Positions 36,706 through 46,245 are shown, counted from the stretch's first letter. The stretch: DNA of 64,000 nucleotides from Clostridium sp. AN503 (GCF_040719375.1 NZ_JBFDTP010000002.1:2356001-2420000); one strand, 5' to 3'. Numbers and translations are program-made. The notes: a model not told the origin generated them from the sequence alone.

Positions 36706-38505
36706 CTACTCCTTGTCTAAAGCAGGCAGGCCTTCTGTCTCAAATTCCAGCGGAACCACGATCGTGATCTCCGTATAGACACCCACCTCACTCGTGATGG
36801 ACAGCCCGTATTCCTCCCCGTAGGTCAGCTTGATCCTGCGGTCCACATTGGCGATCCCGATACTGCTCATCCGGTCGCCTTTCAGCTTCTCCGTATCCTC
36901 CAAAAGGTGCTTAAGCTTCTCCGGTTCGATCCCCACGCCGTCATCCCGGACCACCAGATACATTAGGCCGTCCTCCCGGTAAATATGGATAAGGATCATC
37001 CCACTCTTGCCGCTCGGCTCGATGCCGCTGAAGATGGCGTTCTCCACCAAAGGCTGCAGCGTCAGCTTCACGATCTTTGCCCTGACAAGCTCCGGATCGT
37101 CCATCTGGATCTGCAAATCAAACAGCTCCGCGTATTTGAGTTTCTCAATGGTCACATAATCCCGAACAAACTCCAGCTCCTTTTCCATGGTCACCTTTTC
37201 ATGGAACCCCTTAGCCATATTTTTAAGAAGGCCCGACAACGCGGTGACCGCCTTGACAATACCGCTGTTTTTCTGAATGACCGCAATCCACTTGATCGAG
37301 TCCAGGGTATTATAGAGGAAATGCGGATTGATCTGCGCCTGGAGCATTTTCAGCTCCAGACTGCCCTTTTCCTTCTCATCCTCCAGCCGCTGCTGCATCA
37401 GCTGTTCAATCTGTCCCGCCATATTGTTGACCACTCTGCCGACGGTCCCGATCTCATCCCCACTTTCAATGGCCGGATCCTGGGAGAAATCCCCCTCCGC
37501 GATCCTTCCGATATGGCGCACCAGCCGGTCTATGGGCTTCCTGACCTGACTGCCAAAAATAAAGCTCAAAACAAAACCGATGAACAGGCAGGCCGCAAAA
37601 ATCAGGATAACGGTCTGAAGCAGCATGAGCCTGTCATTTTTAAGCGTGTCCAGATCCAGGATCTCCACTACGGTGATCCCGCTTCTCGCATAAGTCTCGT
37701 ATGTAATCTTGCTGTCTGCCCCATGGATCAAACGGTCAAAGGTTCCCCGTCCCTTGCCCGCCTTTAAAATCCCCGCGATCAGCCTGTCATTCTCCTCCCG
37801 GTGTCCCGGGTCCTCATGGAGAGCGGCGACCCGCTCGCCGTCCGCAGTCACCACGATCACCTCGTTGCCGTTGTCGTTGCTTGCCAGCTCATCCTGGAAC
37901 AGCTTTGGAGACAAAAACACCGCCGCCCATTCCTGCCCGCCCGACCCGGATATAGGATGGATGATCGGCAGGCTCTGCTCCCGCTCCCCGTAAAACAGCG
38001 GATCCCGGAGTTTTAACTGATACCGGTCCATCTCCTTCGCCTGCTCCTCAAAGAACCAGGGCGCGCCGCAGATCCGCTGTCCATCGTCCGTACTGGAAAG
38101 AGCCGTCCCCGCCTGGACCATAACGCCGTCATCACTGAACACAGACAAACGTTTGATATAACTCCCATACCCGGTGATCGCACAATAACTGCTGGCAAGG
38201 CTGGCATACTCAATACCGTTCCTGCGCTGTGCAGCGGTCTTCATCCTTCCGACCTGCTTTAAGTTGAAGGCGCCGCGCTCCGTACAGTTCAATATAATAT
38301 TGACCATTTCCTCATACGCCATCTTATAGCGGTAGGAAAGGCTCTCCACATGATAAGTCAGGGAATTGGTGGCAACCTCCACCGCCTTTTTGTTGGCAGT
38401 CAGATAACTGCTGACGCTGAAAATAACAGCTATGATACAGATAATACATAAATTGTACCAGAGAAGCCTGGCTTTAATGGTCTTTGCATGAAACAATCTT
38501 CTCAT
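36706..38505 (-). CDS. YesM-type sensor histidine kinase
   Basis: The protein has about 599 residues. Membrane segments are at about 15-35 and 285-305 with an extracellular sensor between them. HAMP lies at about 305-360, the histidine region reads INPHFLYNTLDSIKW (about 395), and there is an HATPase domain (NAIFSGIEPSG, DDGVGI). The His is in the NPHFLYN motif of LytS/YesM kinases. It senses an extracellular glycan cue and phosphorylates the downstream YesN regulator. The in-frame ATG four codons earlier (38517) is equally possible; both have G-rich sites. Repeat element A1 lies about 110 bp upstream. Confidence 0.9.
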   Translation of the reverse strand: MRRLFHAKTIKARLLWYNLCIICIIAVIFSVSSYLTANKKAVEVATNSLTYHVESLSYRYKMAYEEMVNIILNCTERGAFNLKQVGRMKTAAQRRNGIEYASLASSYCAITGYGSYIKRLSVFSDDGVMVQAGTALSSTDDGQRICGAPWFFEEQAKEMDRYQLKLRDPLFYGEREQSLPIIHPISGSGGQEWAAVFLSPKLFQDELASNDNGNEVIVVTADGERVAALHEDPGHREENDRLIAGILKAGKGRGTFDRLIHGADSKITYETYARSGITVVEILDLDTLKNDRLMLLQTVILIFAACLFIGFVLSFIFGSQVRKPIDRLVRHIGRIAEGDFSQDPAIESGDEIGTVGRVVNNMAGQIEQLMQQRLEDEKEKGSLELKMLQAQINPHFLYNTLDSIKWIAVIQKNSGIVKAVTALSGLLKNMAKGFHEKVTMEKELEFVRDYVTIEKLKYAELFDLQIQMDDPELVRAKIVKLTLQPLVENAIFSGIEPSGKSGMILIHIYREDGLMYLVVRDDGVGIEPEKLKHLLEDTEKLKGDRMSSIGIANVDRRIKLTYGEEYGLSITSEVGVYTEITIVVPLEFETEGLPALDKE

Positions 38506-38614
38506 TGGTTCCCCCATAGTGCCCCCGCGAAGAAGTCCCAGTCATCACGATTCTGAAGGGGGGCTTTCCGCCATTCTACCATATAATTCCAATAAAATCT
38601 AGTATATAGGAGGG

Positions 38615-38930
38615 GACGCAGCCGGGGCAGAGGTAGCGCAGAGAGAAGAGCGGGGGAGGAGGCGGGCGGAGATGCTTCCGTTTCGGTCATAAGGGGCACT
38701 AACGCAAACGGAGACGGAAATCGGGGCAACGCTCCAGCTACGGAGAACTCCTGATGAGTTCTCCTCCGCGTCGCGCTCCGCCTGGGTCCTGTAAACCCAG
38801 GCTCCGGCCCCCGATTTCCGCCTCCATTTGTGTAAGTGCCCCTAATAACCTGCAAAAGTCACATCTCCGCCCGCCTCCTCCCCCGCCCTTCTCTCCCCAT
38901 AAGTCTTCCTCCCGGCTGCTGTGCACTGGC
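38615..38930 (-). repeat. Structured repeat element type A, copy 1 (316 nt)
   Basis: It is nearly identical to 47544-47859. Outer stem: 38641-38674 pairs with 38862-38895 (34 bp, one mismatch). Second stem: 38692-38700 (AGGGGCACT) pairs with 38835-38843 and continues inward through CGGAAATCGGGG with CCCCGATTTCCG. Apical hairpins: GAGAACTC/GAGTTCTC (38743-38763) and GCCTGGGT/ACCCAGGC (38780-38802). Read on the minus strand it begins GCCAGTGCACAG, the leader also found before type B copies. No plausible protein is encoded; frames through it give low-complexity translations. It fills most of the 615-bp gap between yesM-like and glgP-like genes. Confidence 0.85.
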
Positions 38931-39080
38931 CACTTGAGGTAAAAAAGCAAAAAACAAAACCAGACCGTAAAAACCTTACCACAAAAAAACAACCCGGTAT
39001 TTTCTTTCCGCAACCACTATTCCAACCTCAGCCAGAGACGCTTTTCCTTCCCACCAACGAGGCAGATAGGAACAAGTAGC

Positions 39081-39125
39081 GGCAGCCAGAGCACAGGCCG
39101 GGAAGGGGCGCCCCTTCCCGACCGT
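39081..39125 (+). repeat. Reduced type B element: leader plus 22-nt palindrome
   Basis: GGCAGCCAGAGCACAGGC is the type B leader. It is followed at 39099-39120 by a perfect palindrome with centre GGGAAGGGGCGCCCCTTCCC, the first 10-11 bp of the type B outer stem joined directly to its mirror. The roughly 230-nt interior is missing. The preceding 45 bp (from about 39037, CTTCCCACCAACGAG) also resembles the sequence before B1. It ends 12 bp from the glgP-like stop codon (39133). Confidence 0.75.
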
Positions 39126-39132
39126 CCCCCTG

Positions 39133-41406
39133 TCACCCTAATTTCCAAATATCCCTGTTATACTCCTGAATAGTACGGTCCGAAGAGAAGAACCCTGCCC
39201 TGCTGATATTGGCAAGCATCTTCTTCGCCCACTCTGTCCGGTTCTCATAATCGTGATATGCAGCTTCCTTCGTTTCGCAGTAAGCAGCAAAATCAGGGAA
39301 TGTCATAAACCAGTCCTTTGTCAGCAGTTCGTGATAGATGTTTTCCAGGTTCTCTCTGCATCCCACCGCCATCATCTGATCGCCGACAATGAAATCCACG
39401 GCTTCTTTGATCGCCGGATCATTCTCATAGTAATCCCTGGGGCAGTAGGTTCCCTCCTGATACCGCTCAATCACCGTTTCGCTGGAATCGCCGAAGATAT
39501 AGATATTCTCATCGCCCACCAGACGATGGATCTCCATGTTGGCCCCGTCCTCCGTTCCCAGGGTGACTGCACCGTTCAGCATGAATTTCATATTTCCTGT
39601 GCCGCTTGCCTCCTTCGACGCCAGGGAGATCTGTTCCGAGATATCACAGGCCGGGATCAGCTTCTCAGCCAGGGTGACATTATAATTGCTGACCATGACT
39701 ACTTTCAGATATGGGCTGACCTCCGGATCGTTGTCGATGATCTGCTGCATACAGAGGATCATGTGGATAATGTCCTTGGCAATGGTATAGGCCGGGGCTG
39801 CCTTGGCTCCGAAGATCGCGGTGATCGGGGTCTGGGGCTTTTTGCCTCCCTTGATCTCCAGATATTTATGCACCAGATACAAAGCGTTCATCTGCTGTCT
39901 CTTGTATTCATGGAGCCTTTTTATCTGAATATCAAAAATGGAAGCCGGACTGATCTCCATATCCTGAGTTTCTTTCAGATAGCGGGCCAGCTCCATTTTT
40001 TTGCTGTCTTTGATCTGAAGGAGTTTAAAAAGGACTGCCTCATCCTCTTTGATCTCCCTGCAATCCAGCTTTTCCAGCTCCATGGCATCCTTCTTATATC
40101 CGTCTCCGATCAATGCGGTGATAAAGGATGCCAGCTCCGGATTGCAGTGCAGGAGCCATCTGCGGAATGTGATCCCATTTGTCTTATTATTGAATTTCTC
40201 CGGATAAATGGCATAAAAATTATGCAATTCCGTTTCCTTCAGGATATCCGTATGAAGGGCGGCCACCCCATTGACGCTGAAGCCGTAATGGATATCCATA
40301 TGAGCCATATGGACCCGGTCCTCTTTATCGATGATGTACACGGACGGATCGTCAAATTTCCTGCGCACTTTATCATCCAGCACCTCGATGATCGGGATCA
40401 GCTGAGGAACCGTTTCCTTGAAATAATCCACAGGCCAGGTTTCCAGTGCTTCTGCCAGGATGGTGTGGTTCGTGTACGCACAGGTCCTGCTTACGATCTC
40501 GATGGCTTCATCCATCTCCATCCCATGTTCCGCTGTCAAAAGCCGGATCAGCTCCGGGATGATCATGGTAGGATGGGTATCGTTGATCTGGACCGCAACG
40601 TAATCCGGCAGGTCATGAAGGTCAGAGCCCTTTTCCATAGCCTCATTTAAGATCAGCCGCGCTCCGCTGCTCACCATAAAATACTGCTGGTAGATACGCA
40701 GCACCTGGCCGGCCCGGTCGCTGTCATCCGGATAAAGGAACAGGGTTAAGTTTCTCTCGATATCCGATTTGTCGAATGTGATTCCCTCCTGTACCAGGGA
40801 CTCATCCACCGTGTCCACATCAAAAAGATGGAGCTTGTTGGTCCGGTTGTTGTATCCGGTCACTTCGATATCATACATTCTGGAAATCAGTGTAAAATTC
40901 TTATAAGGGATCTGGTACGTTACATCTGTTTTCGTCAGCCAGGAGGTGTCTGTGATCCACGGGTTGGGCTGTTCATCCTGTTTATTGTCCTTAAAATACT
41001 GCTTAAATAATCCAAAATGATAGTTTAAGCCGATGCCGTCCCCATTCAGTCCAAGGGATGCGATGGAATCCAGGAAACATGCCGCCAGGCGTCCCAGCCC
41101 TCCGTTGCCCAGGGACGGTTCCGGCTCCACCTCTTCGATGGAGCTTAACGCTTTTCCGTGATCTTCCAGGATCGTCTTTACATCCTCGTAGATTCCCAGG
41201 TTGATCATATTGTTGGAAAGCAGTTTTCCAATCAGGAATTCCGCAGAAATATAATAGAGCTTCTTTTTTCCGGTGTTGGCTTCTTTCTCCCGAGCCATAT
41301 CCTGCACCATGGATAAAAGTCCTGTATAAAGTTCCTCGTTGGTGCAGTTTTCAATCACTTTACCGCACCTGTCTTTTAACTGTTTTTCTAATTCCTGTTT
41401 ATTCAT
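39133..41406 (-). CDS. glgP: Glycogen/starch/maltodextrin phosphorylase
   Basis: The 757-residue protein is the usual length for clostridial alpha-glucan phosphorylases. N-terminal substrate region EPSLGNGGLGRLAACFLDS is at about 97-115. The pyridoxal-phosphate Lys lies in ASGTGNMKFMLNGAVTLGT (about 590-610), followed by EDGANMEI. It releases glucose 1-phosphate from alpha-1,4-glucans. It is the last gene of the PTS-endonuclease-MalQ-phosphorylase unit and would degrade maltodextrins extended by MalQ. The reduced repeat at 39081-39125 follows the stop. Confidence 0.93.
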   Translation of the reverse strand: MNKQELEKQLKDRCGKVIENCTNEELYTGLLSMVQDMAREKEANTGKKKLYYISAEFLIGKLLSNNMINLGIYEDVKTILEDHGKALSSIEEVEPEPSLGNGGLGRLAACFLDSIASLGLNGDGIGLNYHFGLFKQYFKDNKQDEQPNPWITDTSWLTKTDVTYQIPYKNFTLISRMYDIEVTGYNNRTNKLHLFDVDTVDESLVQEGITFDKSDIERNLTLFLYPDDSDRAGQVLRIYQQYFMVSSGARLILNEAMEKGSDLHDLPDYVAVQINDTHPTMIIPELIRLLTAEHGMEMDEAIEIVSRTCAYTNHTILAEALETWPVDYFKETVPQLIPIIEVLDDKVRRKFDDPSVYIIDKEDRVHMAHMDIHYGFSVNGVAALHTDILKETELHNFYAIYPEKFNNKTNGITFRRWLLHCNPELASFITALIGDGYKKDAMELEKLDCREIKEDEAVLFKLLQIKDSKKMELARYLKETQDMEISPASIFDIQIKRLHEYKRQQMNALYLVHKYLEIKGGKKPQTPITAIFGAKAAPAYTIAKDIIHMILCMQQIIDNDPEVSPYLKVVMVSNYNVTLAEKLIPACDISEQISLASKEASGTGNMKFMLNGAVTLGTEDGANMEIHRLVGDENIYIFGDSSETVIERYQEGTYCPRDYYENDPAIKEAVDFIVGDQMMAVGCRENLENIYHELLTKDWFMTFPDFAAYCETKEAAYHDYENRTEWAKKMLANISRAGFFSSDRTIQEYNRDIWKLG

Positions 41407-41469
41407 AATCTGATTTTCCTCTCTCTTAGTTTACCCAGGTATCTCCGCTCCCGCTTCCATCAGGATCCT

Positions 41470-42975
41470 TTAATCCCGCCAGTTCCATCGCCCATACCGC
41501 AGCGTAACAGAGCCGATCGATTTTATCACCTTTTCTGACAGCTGCCCCGGCATAAGACGCCATTTCCAGTTATCCCCCACCGTGGAAGGCGTGTTGATCC
41601 GCGCGCTATTATCCAGCCCCAGATAATCCTGAAGGGGGATGATGCAGATCCTGGCCTGGCTGCGCATGACCAGACTGATAAAGGAATGATGCAGCTCGTT
41701 CTCCGGCGTGTAATAATCATTCAGATAATCGCGGGCCAGCTTACGTTCCTCCGGCTGAATGGAATGATACCAGCCAGCGATCGTTTCATTGTCATGGGTT
41801 CCCGTATAAACCACGCAGTTTTCAGGATAATTATGAGGGAGATAATCGCTTGCGCATCCTGAATCCCTGGAATCAAATGCAAATTCCAGCACCTTCATTC
41901 CCGGAAACCCGCTCTCCTTTACCAACTGCCTGACAGAATCCGTCACATATCCCAGATCCTCCGCGATGATCTCCTTTTCCCCCAGCGCCGACTTGACTCT
42001 GTAAAACAGATCCATGCCGGGTCCCTGTTCCCAATGTCCGTCCACCGCCGTTTTCGCGTCGGCAGCAACGGAAAAGTACTGGTCAAATCCGCGGAAATGA
42101 TCGATCCGGACCACGTCGTATAATTGGTAGCAGTAAGACAACCGCTCCAGCCACCATTTAAATCCCGTATCCCTGTGGTAATCCCACCGGTAAAGGGGAT
42201 TCCCCCACAACTGTCCGACAGTCGAGAATCCATCTGGAGGGCATCCCGCAACTGCAACCGGGGCGTTGTCCTCATCCAGCTGGAACAGTTCCGGATGAGC
42301 CCAGGTATCTGCGCTGTCCATCGCCACATAGATGGGAATATCCCCAATAATGCGGATTCCCTGACTGTTGGCGTACTCCTTAAGCTTCTTCCACTGTTTC
42401 ATAAAGGTGAACTGTAAATATTCATGGAATTCAATATCAAAATACAGCTCTTTCCTGTAATAATCCAAAGCATTCTGCCGCCGGAGCCTGATATCCTCCG
42501 CCCACTCGGTCCACGCCTTTTCTTCAAATCTTGTTTTCACCGCCCGAAACAGCGCATAATCCTGGAGCCACCACCGATTTTCCTCCTTAAACCGGAGAAA
42601 ATCCGCATTTTCATTGATCCGGCTCCGCTCATAGGCCTTGCGGAGCAGTCCGAAACGCGCTTTATAGATCCTGGCATAATCCACGCTCTGAGGGTCCTCT
42701 CCAAAGTCAGCCGCGTCACATTCCTTCCGGCTTAATAAGCCTTCCTCGATCAGATCTTCCAGACTGATAAAGTAAGGGTTCCCCGCAAATGTGGAAAAAG
42801 ACTGGTAAGGGGAATCCCCATAGCTGGTAGGGCCCAGGGGCAGGATCTGCCAGTAAGACTGCCCGGACACCTTCAGCTGGTCTACAAACTCATAGGCCTC
42901 CCTGGAAAAACATCCAATCCCGTACCTGGAAGGCAGACTGGCGACCGATAATAAAATACCGCTTTCACGTTTCAT
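41470..42975 (-). CDS. malQ: 4-alpha-glucanotransferase
   Basis: The 501-residue GH77 enzyme has SVASLPSRYGIGCF (about 9-22), LPLGPTSYGDSPYQSFS, catalytic-nucleophile region VRIDHFRGFDQY (Asp near 290), acid/base region IIAEDLGYVT (Glu near 340) and GTHDNETIAGWY. It transfers glucan units between maltodextrins, releasing glucose. The ATG at 42975 is chosen because TGAGGAATAG precedes it, one base after the upstream stop at 42977. It works with the phosphorylase 63 bp downstream. Confidence 0.92.
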   Translation of the reverse strand: MKRESGILLSVASLPSRYGIGCFSREAYEFVDQLKVSGQSYWQILPLGPTSYGDSPYQSFSTFAGNPYFISLEDLIEEGLLSRKECDAADFGEDPQSVDYARIYKARFGLLRKAYERSRINENADFLRFKEENRWWLQDYALFRAVKTRFEEKAWTEWAEDIRLRRQNALDYYRKELYFDIEFHEYLQFTFMKQWKKLKEYANSQGIRIIGDIPIYVAMDSADTWAHPELFQLDEDNAPVAVAGCPPDGFSTVGQLWGNPLYRWDYHRDTGFKWWLERLSYCYQLYDVVRIDHFRGFDQYFSVAADAKTAVDGHWEQGPGMDLFYRVKSALGEKEIIAEDLGYVTDSVRQLVKESGFPGMKVLEFAFDSRDSGCASDYLPHNYPENCVVYTGTHDNETIAGWYHSIQPEERKLARDYLNDYYTPENELHHSFISLVMRSQARICIIPLQDYLGLDNSARINTPSTVGDNWKWRLMPGQLSEKVIKSIGSVTLRYGRWNWRD

Positions 42976-42976
42976 A

Positions 42977-43873
42977 CTATTCCTCATTTCCATGCGGACG
43001 CTCCCGCATACAAGCTTCCCCGCACTCTGCTAATACTCCAAAATGATCCGACACCACAGGATGGTCCTTCCCGTTAAATATAACGCGGGAGCTTTTTACC
43101 GGCATTTTTTCAGACGTCCAGATATAATCAATCCTCATGCCCGGCTCTTTTCTTTTATCCTTCCAGCCGTCTATGGAATGATCCACCGTAATCCCGTCAT
43201 CCTTCTGGACTGCCAGTTCATAGGTATCCAGCCAGCCGGACCACCTGATCATGTCATATCCTTCGCCGGAAATATTGGATGGGGAGTTGAAATCCCCCAT
43301 CAGCCAGATCGGTTTTTCCCCATCCGTTTTAAGCAGGCTGCTGATCCGGCTCCACTGCTTTTCAAACGGCTCATCATCATCCTTCCACCAGCCCATATGG
43401 ACGCTGTAAAACCATTCCGGACCGCGCTCAGTCTCAGCCAAAATCCCCAATATCTTTCTGGTCTTCCAGTTCTGATAGTCATGGCTTCCGGTTATGAAAC
43501 ATTGTCTGCTATCCAGTACCGGAAAGCGGCAAAGTAACGCCAGCCCTTCATCGTATTTTCCATATCCCAGTTTAGCAGACACACAAGTCCAGGAATAGGA
43601 TAGCCCACGTTCTTCCAGCATCCCGGCAACCCGGTATCCATGATTGTCCTCCCGAATCACCGTCTCTGTACAGTCCGCACCGGACTCACAGGGTATGTAG
43701 CCTGACACTTCCAAAAGGCCTGCGTCCACACCTCTTGCAGTCCGGGTCTGATTCACTTCCTGAAGGGCGATCACATCCGGCTTTTCCCGGCAAATGCCTT
43801 CCACAAAGGCTTTCAATTTCTCCTCATAGTCCGCTTCCTCCAGACTATGGCTGTTTAAAGTTAAGATCTTCAT
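42977..43873 (-). CDS. Endonuclease/exonuclease/phosphatase family protein
   Basis: The 298-residue EEP-fold protein has MKILTLNSHSL (metal-binding Asn), ALQEVNQTR (catalytic Glu near 39), WMGDFNSPSN-like block LMGDFNSPSN (about 195) and SDHFGVLAE (Asp-His at the end). Relatives hydrolyse phosphodiesters or sugar and lipid phosphates. Its place inside a maltose operon, between PTS and MalQ genes with near-zero gaps, suggests a phosphatase acting on a sugar phosphate such as maltose 6-phosphate; this is inference. Confidence 0.87.
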   Translation of the reverse strand: MKILTLNSHSLEEADYEEKLKAFVEGICREKPDVIALQEVNQTRTARGVDAGLLEVSGYIPCESGADCTETVIREDNHGYRVAGMLEERGLSYSWTCVSAKLGYGKYDEGLALLCRFPVLDSRQCFITGSHDYQNWKTRKILGILAETERGPEWFYSVHMGWWKDDDEPFEKQWSRISSLLKTDGEKPIWLMGDFNSPSNISGEGYDMIRWSGWLDTYELAVQKDDGITVDHSIDGWKDKRKEPGMRIDYIWTSEKMPVKSSRVIFNGKDHPVVSDHFGVLAECGEACMRERPHGNEE

Positions 43874-43881
43874 ATTTTCCC

Positions 43882-46167
43882 CTACAAGATATCATTGATA
43901 TCTGATTTCAGCACATCCGCCTTCGGGCCGTAGACCGCCTGGATCCCCTGATCCTTCTTGATCAGGCCCATAGCTCCCTCTGACTTCCACGCCGCCTGTT
44001 CCGCCACTTGATCCACATCCTTGACCGTGACTCGAAGCCTGGTCATGCACGCATCCACCAAAACGATATTATCCCTTCCGCCAAGCAGACCGATGATCCG
44101 CTCCGCCTGGCTGTCGCCTCCTGCCGTCGCGTTCAGATTCGCCGTGTTCGGATTCGCCTCTTCCGACCCGCCCTCGTCTGTATAATTGCCCAGGCGTCCC
44201 GGCGTAGCGAAATGAAACTTTCCAATCATAAAATATGCAATCCCGTAACCCACTACGAAAAACACTGCAATGCAGATAACAAAATTAATAATGTCTCCCG
44301 TCAGTCCCGCTTTTACCGACATGGGAATCCGTGTTAAAAACTCCAGATTTCCGAAGGAATGAAGCCGCAAATGGATGATCCCCGACAGAGCAAACGCGCA
44401 TCCCTGCAAAACTGCATATATTAGATAAAGCGGCAGTGCGCAGAACATGAACATAAACTCTAACGGCTCTGTAACACCGGTCAAAAATACAGCCAGCGCA
44501 GTTGAAACAAACATGGAACGGTAATTCTGCCTCTTATCCGCATCCACTCTGCGGTACATAGCCAAAGTAATCCCAAGAAGAAGCCCCGTAGCGCCGATCA
44601 TCTGTCCCACCTTGAATCTGGCTGGTGTAACTGTGGTGAGAAGCTGCTGATACCCGGCCATATCCCCGGCGTCCTTTAAGTTGATCAGGTCAGTAGCCCA
44701 CGCCAGCCACAGAGGATCCTGTCCGAACACCTGGGAACCGGCGTTCACTCCGCTGAGGATCGTATAGGTTCCGCCAAAGGACGTGTAGTTCATCGGTATG
44801 GTCAGCATATGGTGCAGCCCAAACGGGAGTAAAAGCCGTTCCAGCGTACCGTAGATAAACGGCGCCAGCACCGGGGAGGTATCTGATGAGTTGGCGATCC
44901 AGACACCGAAATCATTGATCCCGGTCTGTACTAACGGCCACACAAGGGCCAGCACAACGGAGATGACCACCGACCAGGCGATCACCACCATGGGAACAAA
45001 CCGTTTTCCGTTAAAGAAAGCCAGTGCATCCGGAAGCTTTCTATAATTATAATATTTATTGTAGATCACCCCGCCTGTAAATCCGGCTATGATTCCCACG
45101 AACACCCCCATATTGAGAGCCGGAGCGCCAAGCACAGAGGTAAAGTAACCATTCACTAATATTTCCTGTCCCAGCAGAGTGTGGGTAACCGCATCCGGAT
45201 TTGCAAGGTCTGCGCTGCTCACTCCAAACAAAGCGCCTGTAATGACATTGATCAGGATAAACGCGATCACCGCCGCAAAGGCTCCGCCTGCCTTTTCCTT
45301 GGCCCAGGAACCGCCGATGGCAACGGCAAACAGGATGTGCAGGTTATTAATGATCGCCCAGCCGATATTCTCCATGGTGCTTCCGATGGTCAGTACCATG
45401 TCCATATTGCCGCCCGACATCTGTACCAGCTTGCCTACGCTTATCATCAGTCCTGCCGCAGGCATAACCGCAATGACCGTCATCAGGACTTTCCCCAGCT
45501 TCTGAAGGAAGTCGAAATTGATGATCGATCTTCTCTTAGCCTTTTTCGCCTGCTTTTCTGATTTTTCTGGTTTCTCTAGTTTCTCCGGTTTCTCTCGTTT
45601 CTCCGGCGGAACGGCCTTATCCGGGACGCTTTTCTCCTCCCAGGCATCTGTTTTTTTCGAAATCGCTTGCGTAGATTTTGCATTATCCTGTCTCATAATG
45701 ATAACCACCGCATCCTTCCCGGCCTTCACTCCACCGGTCCTGGCTTCCATACCGCACCCTTCCGCTCCGCCACAGATAATGACAGGCGTTATGGGATTCA
45801 CCTGCAGCTCCAGCAAGCCTTTTAAATCCGCCTCCGCGATCAGATCCCCCGCTTTTACCTTATCCCCCACGTTCACATGACAGGTAAAAAATTCCCCCTT
45901 CAAAGATACGGTCTCCAAACCAAAGTGCACCAGCACTTCCAGTCCGTCCTCAGACCGGAATCCATATGCATGCAGTGTTTCCGCTACGGAAATCACCTCC
46001 CCGTCCACCGGGCTTACCAGTCTTCCATCCTCCGGGATGACGGCGATTCCATCTCCTATGATCTTCTGGGAAAATACCGGATCGGGAACTTCTTCCATAG
46101 GCACTGCCTTTCCGGTCAATGGTGACAGGATCTTGATTTCACACACTCCACATTTCTTCTCTTTCAT
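43882..46167 (-). CDS. PTS EIIA-EIIC-EIIB transporter, glucose/maltose superfamily
   Basis: The 761-residue protein has three fused domains. An N-terminal EIIA-Glc domain (about 10-145; phospho-His in VLVHFGLETV) comes first. A charged linker rich in Lys/Glu/Pro repeats (about 165-205) follows, then an EIIC membrane domain with about ten hydrophobic segments (215-635). A C-terminal EIIB has the phospho-Cys in VDACMTRLRV (about 705-714). It imports and phosphorylates a sugar; neighbours MalQ and GlgP point to maltose or small maltodextrins. A-C-B order is less common than C-B-A. AGGAGG precedes the ATG, and the promoter and operator are at 46199-46245. Confidence 0.9.
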   Translation of the reverse strand: MKEKKCGVCEIKILSPLTGKAVPMEEVPDPVFSQKIIGDGIAVIPEDGRLVSPVDGEVISVAETLHAYGFRSEDGLEVLVHFGLETVSLKGEFFTCHVNVGDKVKAGDLIAEADLKGLLELQVNPITPVIICGGAEGCGMEARTGGVKAGKDAVVIIMRQDNAKSTQAISKKTDAWEEKSVPDKAVPPEKREKPEKLEKPEKSEKQAKKAKRRSIINFDFLQKLGKVLMTVIAVMPAAGLMISVGKLVQMSGGNMDMVLTIGSTMENIGWAIINNLHILFAVAIGGSWAKEKAGGAFAAVIAFILINVITGALFGVSSADLANPDAVTHTLLGQEILVNGYFTSVLGAPALNMGVFVGIIAGFTGGVIYNKYYNYRKLPDALAFFNGKRFVPMVVIAWSVVISVVLALVWPLVQTGINDFGVWIANSSDTSPVLAPFIYGTLERLLLPFGLHHMLTIPMNYTSFGGTYTILSGVNAGSQVFGQDPLWLAWATDLINLKDAGDMAGYQQLLTTVTPARFKVGQMIGATGLLLGITLAMYRRVDADKRQNYRSMFVSTALAVFLTGVTEPLEFMFMFCALPLYLIYAVLQGCAFALSGIIHLRLHSFGNLEFLTRIPMSVKAGLTGDIINFVICIAVFFVVGYGIAYFMIGKFHFATPGRLGNYTDEGGSEEANPNTANLNATAGGDSQAERIIGLLGGRDNIVLVDACMTRLRVTVKDVDQVAEQAAWKSEGAMGLIKKDQGIQAVYGPKADVLKSDINDIL

Positions 46168-46198
46168 CGTTTCCTCCTAAAAGCTCTTTGCATCACTT

Positions 46199-46245
46199 GT
46201 GCAACCGCTTGCGTTAAATATAAAATAATTGCACAGACTTTTCAA
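46199..46245 (-). promoter_or_regulatory. PTS operon promoter with LacI-type operator
   Basis: On the minus strand TTGAAA (46240-46245), 17 bp, TATATT (46217-46222). Immediately downstream lies ACGCAAGCGGTTGCAC (about 46200-46214), a LacI/GalR-type operator (GCAA...TTGC half-sites) covering the expected start of transcription. The divergent LacI repressor gene is the obvious partner. Confidence 0.78.
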
